Source: Arthrobacter sp. Marseille-P9274
Lineage (GTDB): Bacteria; Actinomycetota; Actinomycetes; Actinomycetales; Micrococcaceae
DNA: 64,000 nucleotides
Reading direction: 5' to 3'
Assembly: GCF_946892675.1 (NCBI RefSeq)
Contig: NZ_CAMPOV010000001.1
Coordinates: forward strand, 2,206,033 to 2,270,032
Positions 37,629 through 46,449 of this stretch are shown here, in pieces; position 1 is the first letter of the stretch, and each line of letters starts with the position of its first letter. The notes below the pieces were generated by a model that ran no database searches, was not told where the DNA came from, and saw nothing but the letters and a program-made list of their open reading frames with translations. The position numbers and the translations under genes were made by a program.

Positions 37629-38348
37629 TTAGATGCCGCCTTGGACGGCGCCAACAGTTGGTGTTTCCCGTCGCTGCCGGTGCCGGCGGTCGGCCAGTCC
37701 GGGCGAAACGGCGTATTTCTGCGCGACGGCGAGGAGCCCGTCGACGACCAGGGCCAGCAGCGCAATCAGGATCGCACCGCCGAACATGCGCACCGGATCA
37801 CTGACGGCCAGGCCATCGATCAGGAAGCGGCCAAGGCCGCCGAGATTGATGTAGGCGACGACGGCGACCGTGGCGATCACCTGCAGCACCGCCGCGCGCA
37901 CTCCCCCGAGCAGCACCGGCAGGGCGTTCGGCAGTTCCACCTTCGCCAGCACCTGCCATTCCGTCATGCCCATCGCCCGCGCGGCATCCACGAGCGTCCG
38001 GTCCACCGCAGCGATCCCGGAGTAGGCTCCGGCGAGCAGGGGCGGGATCGTGAGGATGACCAGTGCCAAGATCGGCGGCATGAGGCCGAGCCCCATCACG
38101 ATGACGAAGAGCGTCAGCAGGCCGAGCGTCGGCAAGGCGCGCAGCGCGCTGGCAACGCTAACGACGGCGATGCGTCCCTTTCCGGTGTGGCCCACGTACA
38201 TGCCGATCGGCAATGCGACCGCAGCCGCAATCAGCAGGGTCAGGGCGGCGTAGCCCAGATGCTCGGCGAGGCGCGCGGGGATGCCGGCCGGGCCGCTCCA
38301 CTGGGACGGATCCAGGAACCACTCGGCGACCGCTGCGAAGATGTTCAC
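37629..38348 (-). CDS. Osmoprotectant ABC importer permease (second)
   Basis: A 239-residue permease with about six helices. It begins [19 protein letters not shown], followed by the family segment LRALPTLGLLTLFVIVMGLGLMPP and the coupling loop AVDRTLVDAARAMGMTEWQVLAKVELPNALPV. The GTG at 38348 is the start because it overlaps the upstream permease stop (GTGA); a longer frame from 38456 lies inside that gene. It ends in a basic tail. Confidence 0.9.
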   Translation of the reverse strand: MNIFAAVAEWFLDPSQWSGPAGIPARLAEHLGYAALTLLIAAAVALPIGMYVGHTGKGRIAVVSVASALRALPTLGLLTLFVIVMGLGLMPPILALVILTIPPLLAGAYSGIAAVDRTLVDAARAMGMTEWQVLAKVELPNALPVLLGGVRAAVLQVIATVAVVAYINLGGLGRFLIDGLAVSDPVRMFGGAILIALLALVVDGLLAVAQKYAVSPGLADRRHRQRRETPTVGAVQGGI

Positions 38349-39073
38349 GGCAGCACCGCCGCCTCTGCCGGGTCCGGCCGCTCCCCCGCGTGCGGGCGCG
38401 CAGCGAAGCCCGCTCCGGTGCCCGCCGGAGGTTGCTTGGCTCCGGCACGAAGCCAAGGCGTCAGCACGCGCTCAACGGCCACGATGATCAGGTCCATCAC
38501 CACGGCCAGCAGCAGCGTCAGCACGATCCCGATAACAATCTCGGTGACGAAGAACCGCAGGAGCCCGTCCGTGAACAGGGTGCCGAGGTTGCGGACCCCG
38601 ATCAGCGCGCCGACGCTGGCCAGCGAAATGTTGCTCACCGACACCACCCGCAGCCCGGCAAAGAGCACAGGCAGCGCCAGCGGCAGGTCGACCCCGAAAA
38701 ACCGGCGCAGCGGCCGGTACCCCATGGCCACCGCGGCCTGCCGCACGCCGTCGTCAATGGACTCGAGGGCGTCGACGACGGACCGCACCAGTAGCGCCAC
38801 CGCGTAGATGGTCAGCGCGACAATCAGGTTCAGCGGATCGAGGATCCGCGTCCCCAGGACGAACGGCAGCAGCACGAAGAGGGCGAGCGACGGGATGGTG
38901 TAGAGCACCGAACTGACTGACAGGATCGCCCCGCGGATGGGGCGCAGCCGCCAGGCCACGTAGCCCAGCGGAAGGGACAGCACCAGGCCGAGCAGCAGCG
39001 GCAGCACGCACTGGAGCCAGTGCAGCCAGGTCAGCTCCAGGACGTCGGGGAGGTTGGCCAGCAGCCACGCCAT
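38345..39073 (-). CDS. Osmoprotectant ABC importer permease (first)
   Basis: A 242-residue permease. N-terminal region: [21 protein letters not shown]. Helices follow with [22 protein letters not shown], and the coupling loop is near [51 protein letters not shown] is also typical of OpuC/ProW permeases. The C-terminus is a 35-residue Pro/Ala-rich tail. The ATG at 39073 lies 1 nt after the ATPase stop. Two different short permeases per operon is the OpuC arrangement. Confidence 0.9.
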   Translation of the reverse strand: MAWLLANLPDVLELTWLHWLQCVLPLLLGLVLSLPLGYVAWRLRPIRGAILSVSSVLYTIPSLALFVLLPFVLGTRILDPLNLIVALTIYAVALLVRSVVDALESIDDGVRQAAVAMGYRPLRRFFGVDLPLALPVLFAGLRVVSVSNISLASVGALIGVRNLGTLFTDGLLRFFVTEIVIGIVLTLLLAVVMDLIIVAVERVLTPWLRAGAKQPPAGTGAGFAARPHAGERPDPAEAAVLP

Positions 39074-39074
39074 A

Positions 39075-40187
39075 TCAGCCGCTCCTGCCCGCTTCGAGCC
39101 GCTTGAGCACATCCTCGGCGTCGACCAGGCCGGCAACCCGGCCATTGCCGTCCACAGCGACGCCGCGGCCCGAGGGGGACGACAGCGCCGCGTCCAGCGC
39201 CTGCCGCAGGGACGATCCGAGCATGAACAGGGATCCGCCGACCAGCAGCCGGGCCGGGGACCGCTCTCCGGGAGGCAGCCACCCCACGGGGGCGCCGCCG
39301 TCGTCAACGATGAGCAGCCACACGCCGCCCGGTGCGTCCGCGAGCGTCGCCAGGGTGGCGGTGGCGGCCGAATGCACCGGCACCTCCCCCGCCGGGCGGA
39401 AGGACAGCGAACGGAACCCGCGGTCGCGCCCCACGAAGCCTGCCACGAAGTCATCCACCGGGGCACGGAGCAGCTCCTCCGGCGGCGCGTACTGCGCCAG
39501 CCGGCCGCCCGTGGCGAACACGGCCACCTTGTCGCCGAGCAGCGTCGCCTCGTCGATGTCATGCGTGACGAACACGATGGTCTTGGCCAGCTCCTGCTGC
39601 AGCCGCAGCAGCTCCTGCTGCAGTTCGGCACGGACCACCGGGTCCACGGCGCTGAACGGCTCGTCCATCAGCAGAATGGGCGGATCGGCGGCGAGCGCCC
39701 GGGCCACGCCGACGCGCTGCTGCTGCCCGCCGGAGAGCTGGGACGGATACCGGGAGCCGAGGACGGCCGGAAGGCCCACGATCTCGAGCAGCTCCTGCGC
39801 GCGGGCCCGGGTCTGGCGTTTGGAGGCGCCGTTGAGCCGCGGAACGGTGCCAATGTTGTCGAGCACCGTGCGGTGCGGCAGCAGTCCGGCCGACTGCAGC
39901 ACATACCCCATGGAACGGCGCAGCTTGGCCGGCGCCTGCCCGGCGACGTCCTTCCCGTCAACCAGCACGGTGCCCGAGGTCGGTTCGACCATGCGGTTGA
40001 TCATCCGCAGCGAAGTCGTCTTTCCGCAGCCGGAGGGGCCGACGAAGACGGTGATCGCACCGCGGTCCAGGTCCAGCGTCAGATTGTCGACGGCTGGGTT
40101 CCCCGCGGCGTAGCTCTTCGTCACGTTGCGGAAGCTGACCATGGGGTCGGTGGCTGCAGCTGCCGAACGCCCGCGGGGCTCTTCCAT
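39075..40187 (-). CDS. Osmoprotectant ABC importer ATPase with CBS region (OpuCA/ProV type)
   Basis: A 370-residue ATPase. Walker A is GPSGCGKT (50-57), the signature is LSGGQQQR and Walker B is [12 protein letters not shown], with [16 protein letters not shown] after it. The C-terminal third (about 260-370) has CBS-like halves, one with [20 protein letters not shown], which in this family sense ionic strength or nucleotides. The ATG at 40187 has AGGGAG upstream; the in-frame codons up to 40310 look non-coding. It is the first gene of the operon, with its promoter in the 164-bp gap before the Nudix gene. Confidence 0.92.
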   Translation of the reverse strand: MEEPRGRSAAAATDPMVSFRNVTKSYAAGNPAVDNLTLDLDRGAITVFVGPSGCGKTTSLRMINRMVEPTSGTVLVDGKDVAGQAPAKLRRSMGYVLQSAGLLPHRTVLDNIGTVPRLNGASKRQTRARAQELLEIVGLPAVLGSRYPSQLSGGQQQRVGVARALAADPPILLMDEPFSAVDPVVRAELQQELLRLQQELAKTIVFVTHDIDEATLLGDKVAVFATGGRLAQYAPPEELLRAPVDDFVAGFVGRDRGFRSLSFRPAGEVPVHSAATATLATLADAPGGVWLLIVDDGGAPVGWLPPGERSPARLLVGGSLFMLGSSLRQALDAALSSPSGRGVAVDGNGRVAGLVDAEDVLKRLEAGRSG

Positions 40188-40351
40188 GCGGGGCTCCCTC
40201 CGGGCTCTGTCAGGCAGGACTGTCGTAACGGTCTCGGGCAGGTAGGCCCGATGGTCCAAAACTGTGCCGGCCCTGGGGCCGGGTGGAACTCTTGGACCGA
40301 GTCTAATCACATCCCCGGGGCTGCAACATATTCCCGGACACAGCCGTGTCC

Positions 40352-40783
40352 CTAGACTTTCTCCGAGCCGAAGAGCCGCAGGCCCTCGTCGACGAGGTCG
40401 AGCCGGTCAAGCGCGGCCACTTCCTCCAAGGCGAACCAGCACGCCTCGTCGGTGGAACCGTCCAGTTCGTGGGCGAGTTCACCGCCGGTGACGGTGGCCG
40501 AATAGATGATCCGCAGGGCATGCAGCGGCCGTGCCGCGCCATGCAGCCGGCGCTCGGCGGGGATGAACTTGCTGTCGACGCCGAGGAGCCGGCCGAGTTC
40601 GGCGATGTAGCCGGTCTCCTCCGCGATTTCGCGCACCGCCGCTGACGGGGCGTCTTCGCCGAGCTCCAGGCCGCCGCCGGGCAGGGTCCAGCGCGGGATG
40701 CCCGACTCCGTCCAGCGGGCGAGCAGGACGGCACCGTCCCTGACGATGACGCCGTAGGCGCCGACCCGGGTGTCAAAGTTCAT
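40352..40783 (-). CDS. Nudix hydrolase
   Basis: A 143-residue hydrolase of nucleoside-diphosphate-linked substrates. The Nudix box is intact: GGGLELGEDAPSAAVREIAEETGY (about 37-60) with the REIAEETG core that binds Mg. WTESGIPRWTLPGG precedes it. The substrate is not predictable. The ATG at 40783 (MNFDTRVGAYG) has TAGACT 7 nt upstream; 12 further upstream codons are not supported. It shares a short divergent promoter region with the TPR gene. Confidence 0.9.
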   Translation of the reverse strand: MNFDTRVGAYGVIVRDGAVLLARWTESGIPRWTLPGGGLELGEDAPSAAVREIAEETGYIAELGRLLGVDSKFIPAERRLHGAARPLHALRIIYSATVTGGELAHELDGSTDEACWFALEEVAALDRLDLVDEGLRLFGSEKV

Positions 40784-40790
40784 GAGGATC

Positions 40791-40796
40791 AGTCTA
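40791..40796 (-). promoter_or_regulatory. Candidate -10 box for the Nudix gene
   Basis: TAGACT on the minus strand, 7 nt before the ATG, the same arrangement as at selD. Predicts a leaderless mRNA. Confidence 0.45.
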
Positions 40797-40854
40797 GGGC
40801 GCACGGCCCTGCGGCACATTGCGCGGCTCCGCCGCGGCGACTACAACTGGAACC

Positions 40855-42630
40855 ATGGGGATCAGGCCAGCAAGGCATCGTGCGGAGCCCGCCCCGCCGG
40901 TTTGGAGCTTGGCACTGCCCGCGACAGAGCGCCGGCTGCTGGACGTCCTGGCCGGGTCGGGGCCGGACCCGGCGGCGGTTCCGGCCAGTGCCCGCGACTG
41001 CCTGGACCGCGCGTACGAGGCAGCCTACGCGGAGGACAACCATGGCGCGATGCTCCTGGCGCAGATGGGGCTCGACCAGGCCGGCGGCAATGAGACCGAC
41101 GTCGTGCTTGCCTTGTATTCGGTGATGATCGCCGTCGCGCAGATCCAAGGTGACCAGGATAAGGCCGAAGAGTACCTGCAGGAGCGCATCGCCACGCTGC
41201 GCAGGACCGGCCGCACGCTCCAGGCGGGGGTCGAGGCGGACCTGGGCACGGTCCTTTTCCGCGAAGCCGCGGAACCGGAGCTGCCGGTGCTGGAAGCGGC
41301 GCTGGAGGAACTTGTCGCGGACAAGGCCGGCCCTGGGGTTATCGCCGACGTCAAGCTGGCTGTCGCCGTCGCACTTTCGCAGCAGGGAGCGCGGCCGCGG
41401 GCGCTGGAACTGCTGGAGCAGGCCGTCGACGGATACGCCGCGGGCGACCGGACCGACAGCATGGCGGGGGCGCTCATGTACCTGGCCCACACCTACCTGC
41501 AGGCCGACCACCCGCGCCGCGCTATCGCGGCGGCGGACCGGCTGCTGTCCCTGCCGGCCAACCGCGCGCTGGCCGCGTCGATGTGGCTGCTGAAGGCCAA
41601 TCTGGCGAGCACCGGGGAGCACGTCGGCGACGCCATGGAATACGCGCTGACCGCGCTGGAGCTCTACGCGGCCTGCGGGGTCCGCAAGGGAGCCGTGTCG
41701 GCCGCCGTCGTGGTGGCGCAGCTCTGCGCTGCCGCCGGCGACGACGAGAGTTCGGTGCTGGCGTGGCGCGCCGCCGTTCAGCAGGCCGAACGCGGCGAAG
41801 TGCGCGAGGAGTCCACGCTCCGGCTGGCCCTGGGCAACCAGCTGCTGGAGGCCGAGGAGTACGAGCTGGCGGTCGCGGTGCTGGGCAAGCTGCTCCAGCG
41901 GCAGCGGCTGGCGGCGGCACCGCCTTCGGAAGTGGCGCGGACGCTGATGAGCCTTGGGCATGCGCACCGGCACGCGGAGCGCACGGCCGAGGCGCTGGAC
42001 AACTGGCGGCAGGCGGTCGCCGCCTTCAGCCGGGCCGGCGAATTTGGCGAAGCCGCCAGGTCCCTGCTGGCCATCGGCACGCTGCTCTCCCGCGAGGACC
42101 GCGACGCAGACGCCATCGTCTGCTTCGAAGCCGCGGTCGCGGCGGCCCGCAAGGAGACCGAGGATGCCGCCGTGCTGCCGCAGGCCCTGCACGCCCTGGG
42201 CCACGCCCTCTGCGAGGCCGGCGACCCGGACGGCATCACGCAGCTGGACGAGGCCATCCGGCTGGCACGCGACTACGGGGCCCACTGGTACGAGGCCGAC
42301 TACAGCGATACCCGCGCGCGGGGCCTGTGGGCCCTGGACCATGGGCCCGCGGCCGTGTCAGCGGCGCTCCAGGCGGCGGACCTGTATTCAGCGGCCGATG
42401 ATGCTGCCTCCGCCGGCAACGCCGAACTGTTCGCGGCGCATATCCTCTCCGAACTGGGCCGCCCGGCTGACGCCGTCCCGATGTACCGCATGGTGCTTGA
42501 CCAGCCCGGCATCAGCCGGATGCTGCTGGTGGCCGCAAACCTGGGGCTCGCGGCCGCCCTGGAAAGCCTGGGCCGCAAGAACGAGGCCAAGCAGGCCCGG
42601 CAGGCGGCAGAAGAGGCCGCCGAGGAGTAG
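40855..42630 (+). CDS. TPR-repeat protein, function unknown
   Basis: A 591-residue Ala/Leu/Glu-rich, all-helical protein built of tetratricopeptide-like repeats. Examples are DRTDSMAGALMYLAHTYLQA near 203, SEVARTLMSLGHAHRHAERTAEALDNWRQA near 360 and LPQALHALGHALCEAGDP near 440. No signal peptide, membrane helix or catalytic domain is visible, so a cytoplasmic scaffold is likely. The ATG at 40855 is chosen because TACAACT ends 6 nt upstream; 12 earlier in-frame codons overlap that region. It is divergent from the Nudix gene and ends 46 nt before the two-component cluster. The partner is unknown. Confidence 0.85.
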   Translation: MGIRPARHRAEPAPPVWSLALPATERRLLDVLAGSGPDPAAVPASARDCLDRAYEAAYAEDNHGAMLLAQMGLDQAGGNETDVVLALYSVMIAVAQIQGDQDKAEEYLQERIATLRRTGRTLQAGVEADLGTVLFREAAEPELPVLEAALEELVADKAGPGVIADVKLAVAVALSQQGARPRALELLEQAVDGYAAGDRTDSMAGALMYLAHTYLQADHPRRAIAAADRLLSLPANRALAASMWLLKANLASTGEHVGDAMEYALTALELYAACGVRKGAVSAAVVVAQLCAAAGDDESSVLAWRAAVQQAERGEVREESTLRLALGNQLLEAEEYELAVAVLGKLLQRQRLAAAPPSEVARTLMSLGHAHRHAERTAEALDNWRQAVAAFSRAGEFGEAARSLLAIGTLLSREDRDADAIVCFEAAVAAARKETEDAAVLPQALHALGHALCEAGDPDGITQLDEAIRLARDYGAHWYEADYSDTRARGLWALDHGPAAVSAALQAADLYSAADDAASAGNAELFAAHILSELGRPADAVPMYRMVLDQPGISRMLLVAANLGLAAALESLGRKNEAKQARQAAEEAAEE

Positions 42631-42637
42631 GGCCGGT

Positions 42638-42670
42638 TCTCATCTTCATCTCATTTTCGGCTTGAATAAT
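42638..42670 (+). promoter_or_regulatory. Direct-repeat operator and -10 box before the two-component operon
   Basis: TCTCATCTTCA (42638-42648) is followed immediately by TCTCATTTTCG (42649-42659): 9 of 11 positions equal, period 11. AATAAT (42665-42670) follows, 6 nt before the ATG at 42677. An 11-bp tandem repeat over the -35 position is the usual layout of OmpR/PhoB-type activator sites, and such a regulator is encoded downstream. Confidence 0.55.
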
Positions 42671-42676
42671 CGGGGC

Positions 42677-43063
42677 ATGCAGCGTGCCACCCTCCGATAC
42701 GTGCTCATCGGCCTGGCTGTCGTGCTGGGCATGAGCCTGGCCGGTTTTGCCGTGGCGAGCACCTTCCAGGAGCCCGGGACTTCCGACCTGGGCCCCTCGA
42801 TCGTGTTCACGCCATCGCCCGCGGCGAGCGAACCGCGGAAGCCCGCCCCGGACAAGGGCGCCGAGCCGAAGCCCAAGCCGACGGGGCCGTCGGCACCGCC
42901 AAAGCCCGCGCCCGCGCCCGAGCCCGACAAGGCGCCCCCGCCTCCGCCTGCACCGGCGCCCGTCCCGGTGCAGCCTGCGCCGCCTGTGGAGTACGACGAC
43001 GACTTTGACGATGACGATGACGCCGCCGAGCCCGACGAGGACGATAACGGTATCGATGACTAG
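42677..43063 (+). CDS. Small membrane-anchored protein with Pro-rich and acidic tail
   Basis: A 128-residue protein. A short basic start (MQRATLRYV) and one hydrophobic segment (about 8-28, LIGLAVVLGMSLAGFAVAST) act as signal or anchor. The rest is low complexity: a Pro/Lys/Ala-rich stretch (about 48-100) and then an Asp-rich end (YDDDFDDDDDAAEPDEDD, about 103-120). It resembles an exported, unstructured protein that could bind cations at the acidic tail; no family is recognised. It precedes the histidine kinase by 20 nt and is probably co-transcribed, which suggests a link to the signal sensed. Confidence 0.75.
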   Translation: MQRATLRYVLIGLAVVLGMSLAGFAVASTFQEPGTSDLGPSIVFTPSPAASEPRKPAPDKGAEPKPKPTGPSAPPKPAPAPEPDKAPPPPPAPAPVPVQPAPPVEYDDDFDDDDDAAEPDEDDNGIDD

Positions 43064-43083
43064 ACTTTCTCCGGTGTGCCCTG

Positions 43084-44526
43084 ATGCGATTGTTTAGTCG
43101 GCCCGGCGGGCTCTCCGTACGGACGCGCGTCCTGGCGGCCGTCGTCGCACTGTCCGCGCTTGGCCTCGCGGTCGCTGGCGGCGTGGCACTCGGACTCCAG
43201 CGCGGCGAGATAACCCAGAACATCGACGACTCATTGCGCAGGTCGGTCGAGGAGTTCAATACCCTCGCGGAAATCGGCGTCGACCCGGAGACAGGCCGCG
43301 ATTTCACCGAGGCGGCCCAACTGGTTCGGACAGCCATGGCCCGCACGTCGCCGGCTGCCAACGAAGGCATGGTCGGGATCGTGGACGGCCGCGTCCAGCT
43401 CGCCGCGAGTTCCGCGGTTCCGCTGCGGCTGGAACAAGACGCGCAGCTCATGGAACGGATCCTGGCAATGCCGCCGGGCGACCGCATCGAACTGACGTCG
43501 GTCGAGACCGCGCAGACCACCTACCGCGTGGTGACGGTGCCGGTCCAGCTCTCCTCCGATCCGGCCCAAAGCACCTTCGTGCTGGCCTTCGACTACGAGG
43601 CCGAGATGGATGAACTGAACAGCATCTTCCGCACCTACTGGCTGATTGCGCTGATCGCGCTGATCCTGATTGCCGGTGTGGGCTGGCTGGTCGCCGGCAG
43701 GCTGCTGGCTCCGGTACGGCTTGTACGGGAGACAGCGCAGAAGATCACGGAAACCGACCTGTCGCTCCGTATTCCGGTGACCGGTAACGACGACCTCTCG
43801 GAACTGGCCCGGACCTTCAACGAAATGCTGGACCGGCTTCAGGCCTCCATGACGGCGCAGCGGCAGCTGCTGGACGACGTGGGGCACGAGCTGCGGACGC
43901 CAATCACCATCGTGCAGGGCCACCTCGAGCTGCAGGACCCGAGCGATGCCGAGGACGTCGAATCCGTCCGTTCCATTGCCCTCGACGAACTGGACCGGAT
44001 GCGCCTGCTGGTCGACGACCTGGTGACGCTGGCGGCCGCCGACCGGCCGGAGTTTGCCATGCGGCAACCACTGGAGGTCGGGCGGCTGACCGACGACGTG
44101 CTGGACAAGGCGCGTTCGCTCGGCGATCGATGCTGGAGCGTGGATGCCCGGGCGGAGGAACGCTGGCCGCTGGATCCGAACCGCATTACCCAGGCCTGGC
44201 TGCAGCTGGCGGTCAACGCCGTGAAGTTCTCCGCCCCCGGTTCGCCGATCGCCTTGGGGTCGCGCAGCGCGCAGGGCGAACTGCGTTTGTGGGTCCGGGA
44301 CGAGGGCGCAGGCATCGCGCCCGAGGACCAGAAGCGGATTTTCGAGCGGTTCGCCCGCGGCGCCAACAGCACCCGCGCCGAGGGATCGGGCCTCGGACTG
44401 CCGATCGTCAGCGCCATCGCCGCGGCGCACGGCGGCCGGGTGGAGCTCGCCTCGGCGCCGGGCCGCGGCTCCACCTTCACCATCGTCATCGCAGAGCAGC
44501 AACCGGAGCAGGAGGACGCAGCGTGA
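43084..44526 (+). CDS. Two-component sensor histidine kinase
   Basis: A 480-residue membrane kinase. TM1 is about 14-37, an extracytoplasmic domain of about 145 residues follows, TM2 is about 185-205, then HAMP (about 206-260). The HisKA box DVGHELRTP places the phosphorylated histidine at 268. HATPase_c has the N box with Asn378 (AVNAVKF), G1 DEGAGI (407-412) and G2 GSGLGL (435-440). The sensed signal is unknown; the neighbouring acidic-tail protein is a hint at best. It overlaps the response regulator gene by 4 nt (GTGA). Confidence 0.94.
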   Translation: MRLFSRPGGLSVRTRVLAAVVALSALGLAVAGGVALGLQRGEITQNIDDSLRRSVEEFNTLAEIGVDPETGRDFTEAAQLVRTAMARTSPAANEGMVGIVDGRVQLAASSAVPLRLEQDAQLMERILAMPPGDRIELTSVETAQTTYRVVTVPVQLSSDPAQSTFVLAFDYEAEMDELNSIFRTYWLIALIALILIAGVGWLVAGRLLAPVRLVRETAQKITETDLSLRIPVTGNDDLSELARTFNEMLDRLQASMTAQRQLLDDVGHELRTPITIVQGHLELQDPSDAEDVESVRSIALDELDRMRLLVDDLVTLAAADRPEFAMRQPLEVGRLTDDVLDKARSLGDRCWSVDARAEERWPLDPNRITQAWLQLAVNAVKFSAPGSPIALGSRSAQGELRLWVRDEGAGIAPEDQKRIFERFARGANSTRAEGSGLGLPIVSAIAAAHGGRVELASAPGRGSTFTIVIAEQQPEQEDAA

Positions 44527-45191
44527 GCCAGATTCTGGTGATCGAGGATGAGGAGCGGATCAGCTCCTTCGTCGCCAAGGGATTGAAGTCGGCCGGCTAT
44601 GTGCCCAGCGTGGCTGCCACCGGCCGCGAGGGCTACCACCTGGCGATGACGGGAGACTTCGAGCTGATAGTGCTGGACCTCGGCCTGCCGGACCAGGACG
44701 GGTTCACGGTGCTGCGGCGCATCCGGGAGGCCCGCAACGACACCCCCGTTATCATCCTGACGGCCCGCAGCTCCGTGGACGATACGGTGGCAGGCTTGGA
44801 AAACGGCGCCGACGACTATATGGCCAAGCCGTTCCGCTTCGAGGAACTACTGGCCCGCGTGCGCCTTCGGCTGCGGACCGATCCGCCGTCGGTGGACCTG
44901 GGCCTCCTGTCCAGCGGCGACCTCCAGCTGGACCTGCGTATGCGCCGGGCGACCGTCGGCGGCAAGGAAGTCGACCTGTCGGCCCGCGAGTTCGCGTTGG
45001 CCGAGGCCTTCCTGCGCAACCCCGGCCAGGTCCTGAGCCGTGAGCAGCTGCTCTCCAGGGTCTGGGGCTACGACTTCGACCCGGGTTCGAACGTCGTCGA
45101 CGTCTACGTCCGGTACCTTCGCAACAAGCTCGGCGCCGAGCGTTTCGCCACCGTCCGGGGCGTGGGTTACCGCCTGGCGGCGGACAACTGA
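44523..45191 (+). CDS. OmpR/PhoB-family response regulator
   Basis: A 222-residue DNA-binding regulator. The receiver domain has acidic residues IEDEE (7-11), phospho-acceptor Asp52 (VLDLGLPDQDG) and Lys102 (MAKPF). The C-terminal winged helix is of the OmpR type (LSAREFALAEAFLRNPGQVLSREQLLSRVW, then NVVDVYVRYLRNKLG). The GTG at 44523 overlaps the kinase stop, giving the partner pair. It ends in a 25-bp overlap with the convergent APH-like gene. A likely binding site is the direct repeat at 42638-42659. Confidence 0.94.
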   Translation: MSQILVIEDEERISSFVAKGLKSAGYVPSVAATGREGYHLAMTGDFELIVLDLGLPDQDGFTVLRRIREARNDTPVIILTARSSVDDTVAGLENGADDYMAKPFRFEELLARVRLRLRTDPPSVDLGLLSSGDLQLDLRMRRATVGGKEVDLSAREFALAEAFLRNPGQVLSREQLLSRVWGYDFDPGSNVVDVYVRYLRNKLGAERFATVRGVGYRLAADN

Positions 45192-46393
45192 TCGGCCTGC
45201 GCGGCCAACTCCTCCGCGGCCTGCAGCCGTTGCAGCGCGTCCGGTTCCCAGCTGGAGCCGGCCGTCTTGGCGCCGGCGACCAGTGACAGCGCGACCCCTG
45301 CTGCCCGAGCACGCAGGCCCGCCGGGTCCACCTCGGTGTCGAACGCCCGCAGGAACCTCTCCATCGCCTCGGGCACATGCACGTAGGCGCTGTGCACGGC
45401 CGGCAGGACGGCCAGGTGCCCGATGAAGCAGGCGAGATCGTCCACCAGATGTCCCGGGCCGAGCGAGTCCACGTCGAGGAGCCCCGTAATCCGGCCACGA
45501 TCGACCAGGATGTTGGCTTCGTAGAAGTCGCCGTGCGTCGGAACCACAGGTCCGGCGTCGGTCGTGGACAGCAGGTCCCGGACGCGTTCGGCCAGCCGGA
45601 AGATGCGGTCCTGCTCCCCCGGCAGCACCGCCGCCGCCGCCTTCGCGTAGTCGGCGGCCCGCTCGGCCCACGCCGGCCGGCGGGACAGGCCGAGCACGTC
45701 TTCCGGCAGCCTGTGCAGCAGCGAGATCAGTGTTTGCGGATCGAGCTCCAGTGCGCCGTCGTCCATCAGGGCCTGGGCCAGCGGGGTACCCGCCGCCTCG
45801 CGCAGGATGGCGACTCCTTCGCCCGGTCCCGGCAGCGCCTCCGGAGCGGGAATGCCCGCATCGATGAGCATCCGGTGGCGGCGCAACAGGGCCTGCGCAC
45901 GGTCCGGCCGAACCACCTTGATGAACACGCGGCTCTGTCCCTGCACCGCCGTCAGGACCGCACGGCGCAGCGGCCGGTAGTTGATCATCTGCAGGTCCGC
46001 GGTGCCACCGCCGAAGGCCGCCGCGGCCACGGCGGAGGGATCGCACGCGGCGGGAAGCCCGGCCAGCACCGGGTCCGCGGGATACAGCCACGCGGTGAGG
46101 TTGATGCCGCCGTTCTGCAGGCGCACCATGGACAGCCCGCAGTCGGGCACGTTCGAGCTGGTGATGCAGACGTACTCGGTCCGGTCCGGCCGGTCGGCAA
46201 ACGCCACGTCCACACTGTAGATGCCGGTCGCTCCTGCTCCCGGCCGGTGCTGGAGTTTGGCCAGGTGCCAGGAACGGACAGAGCCGCCGAGGGTGTTGAC
46301 GGCCAGCTCGAGGGGCTCCCCCATTGCGGGGCTCTCCAGGAGTTCGATGCCGGCCGTCTCGTCAGCGACGGCCCCCAAGCCCGTGATGTCCAT
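45167..46393 (-). CDS. APH-fold phosphotransferase-like protein
   Basis: A 408-residue protein whose C-terminal ~250 residues have the aminoglycoside/choline kinase fold. The catalytic HGDFYEANILVD (HxDxxxxN) and the metal-binding LLDVDSLGPGHLVDDLACF are seen at about 285-325. An IKVVRPDRAQALLRRHRML block near 165 supplies the ATP lysine. The N-terminal 130 residues are of unknown type. The real substrate is unknown; antibiotic resistance should not be inferred. The ATG at 46393 has TAAGAC 7 nt upstream, a weaker -10. The 3' end overlaps the response regulator gene by 25 bp on the other strand. Confidence 0.82.
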   Translation of the reverse strand: MDITGLGAVADETAGIELLESPAMGEPLELAVNTLGGSVRSWHLAKLQHRPGAGATGIYSVDVAFADRPDRTEYVCITSSNVPDCGLSMVRLQNGGINLTAWLYPADPVLAGLPAACDPSAVAAAAFGGGTADLQMINYRPLRRAVLTAVQGQSRVFIKVVRPDRAQALLRRHRMLIDAGIPAPEALPGPGEGVAILREAAGTPLAQALMDDGALELDPQTLISLLHRLPEDVLGLSRRPAWAERAADYAKAAAAVLPGEQDRIFRLAERVRDLLSTTDAGPVVPTHGDFYEANILVDRGRITGLLDVDSLGPGHLVDDLACFIGHLAVLPAVHSAYVHVPEAMERFLRAFDTEVDPAGLRARAAGVALSLVAGAKTAGSSWEPDALQRLQAAEELAAQADQLSAARR

Positions 46394-46449
46394 AGGTTCC
46401 GTCTTACCATCCCCCGGAAGGGACGGAAGCCCCTGCAAGCAAATGGAAA

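Noticed and set aside
45167-46393. Aminoglycoside resistance gene
   Set aside because: The APH fold is shared by many kinases; the N-terminal part is unlike known resistance enzymes and the context is not that of a resistance cassette.
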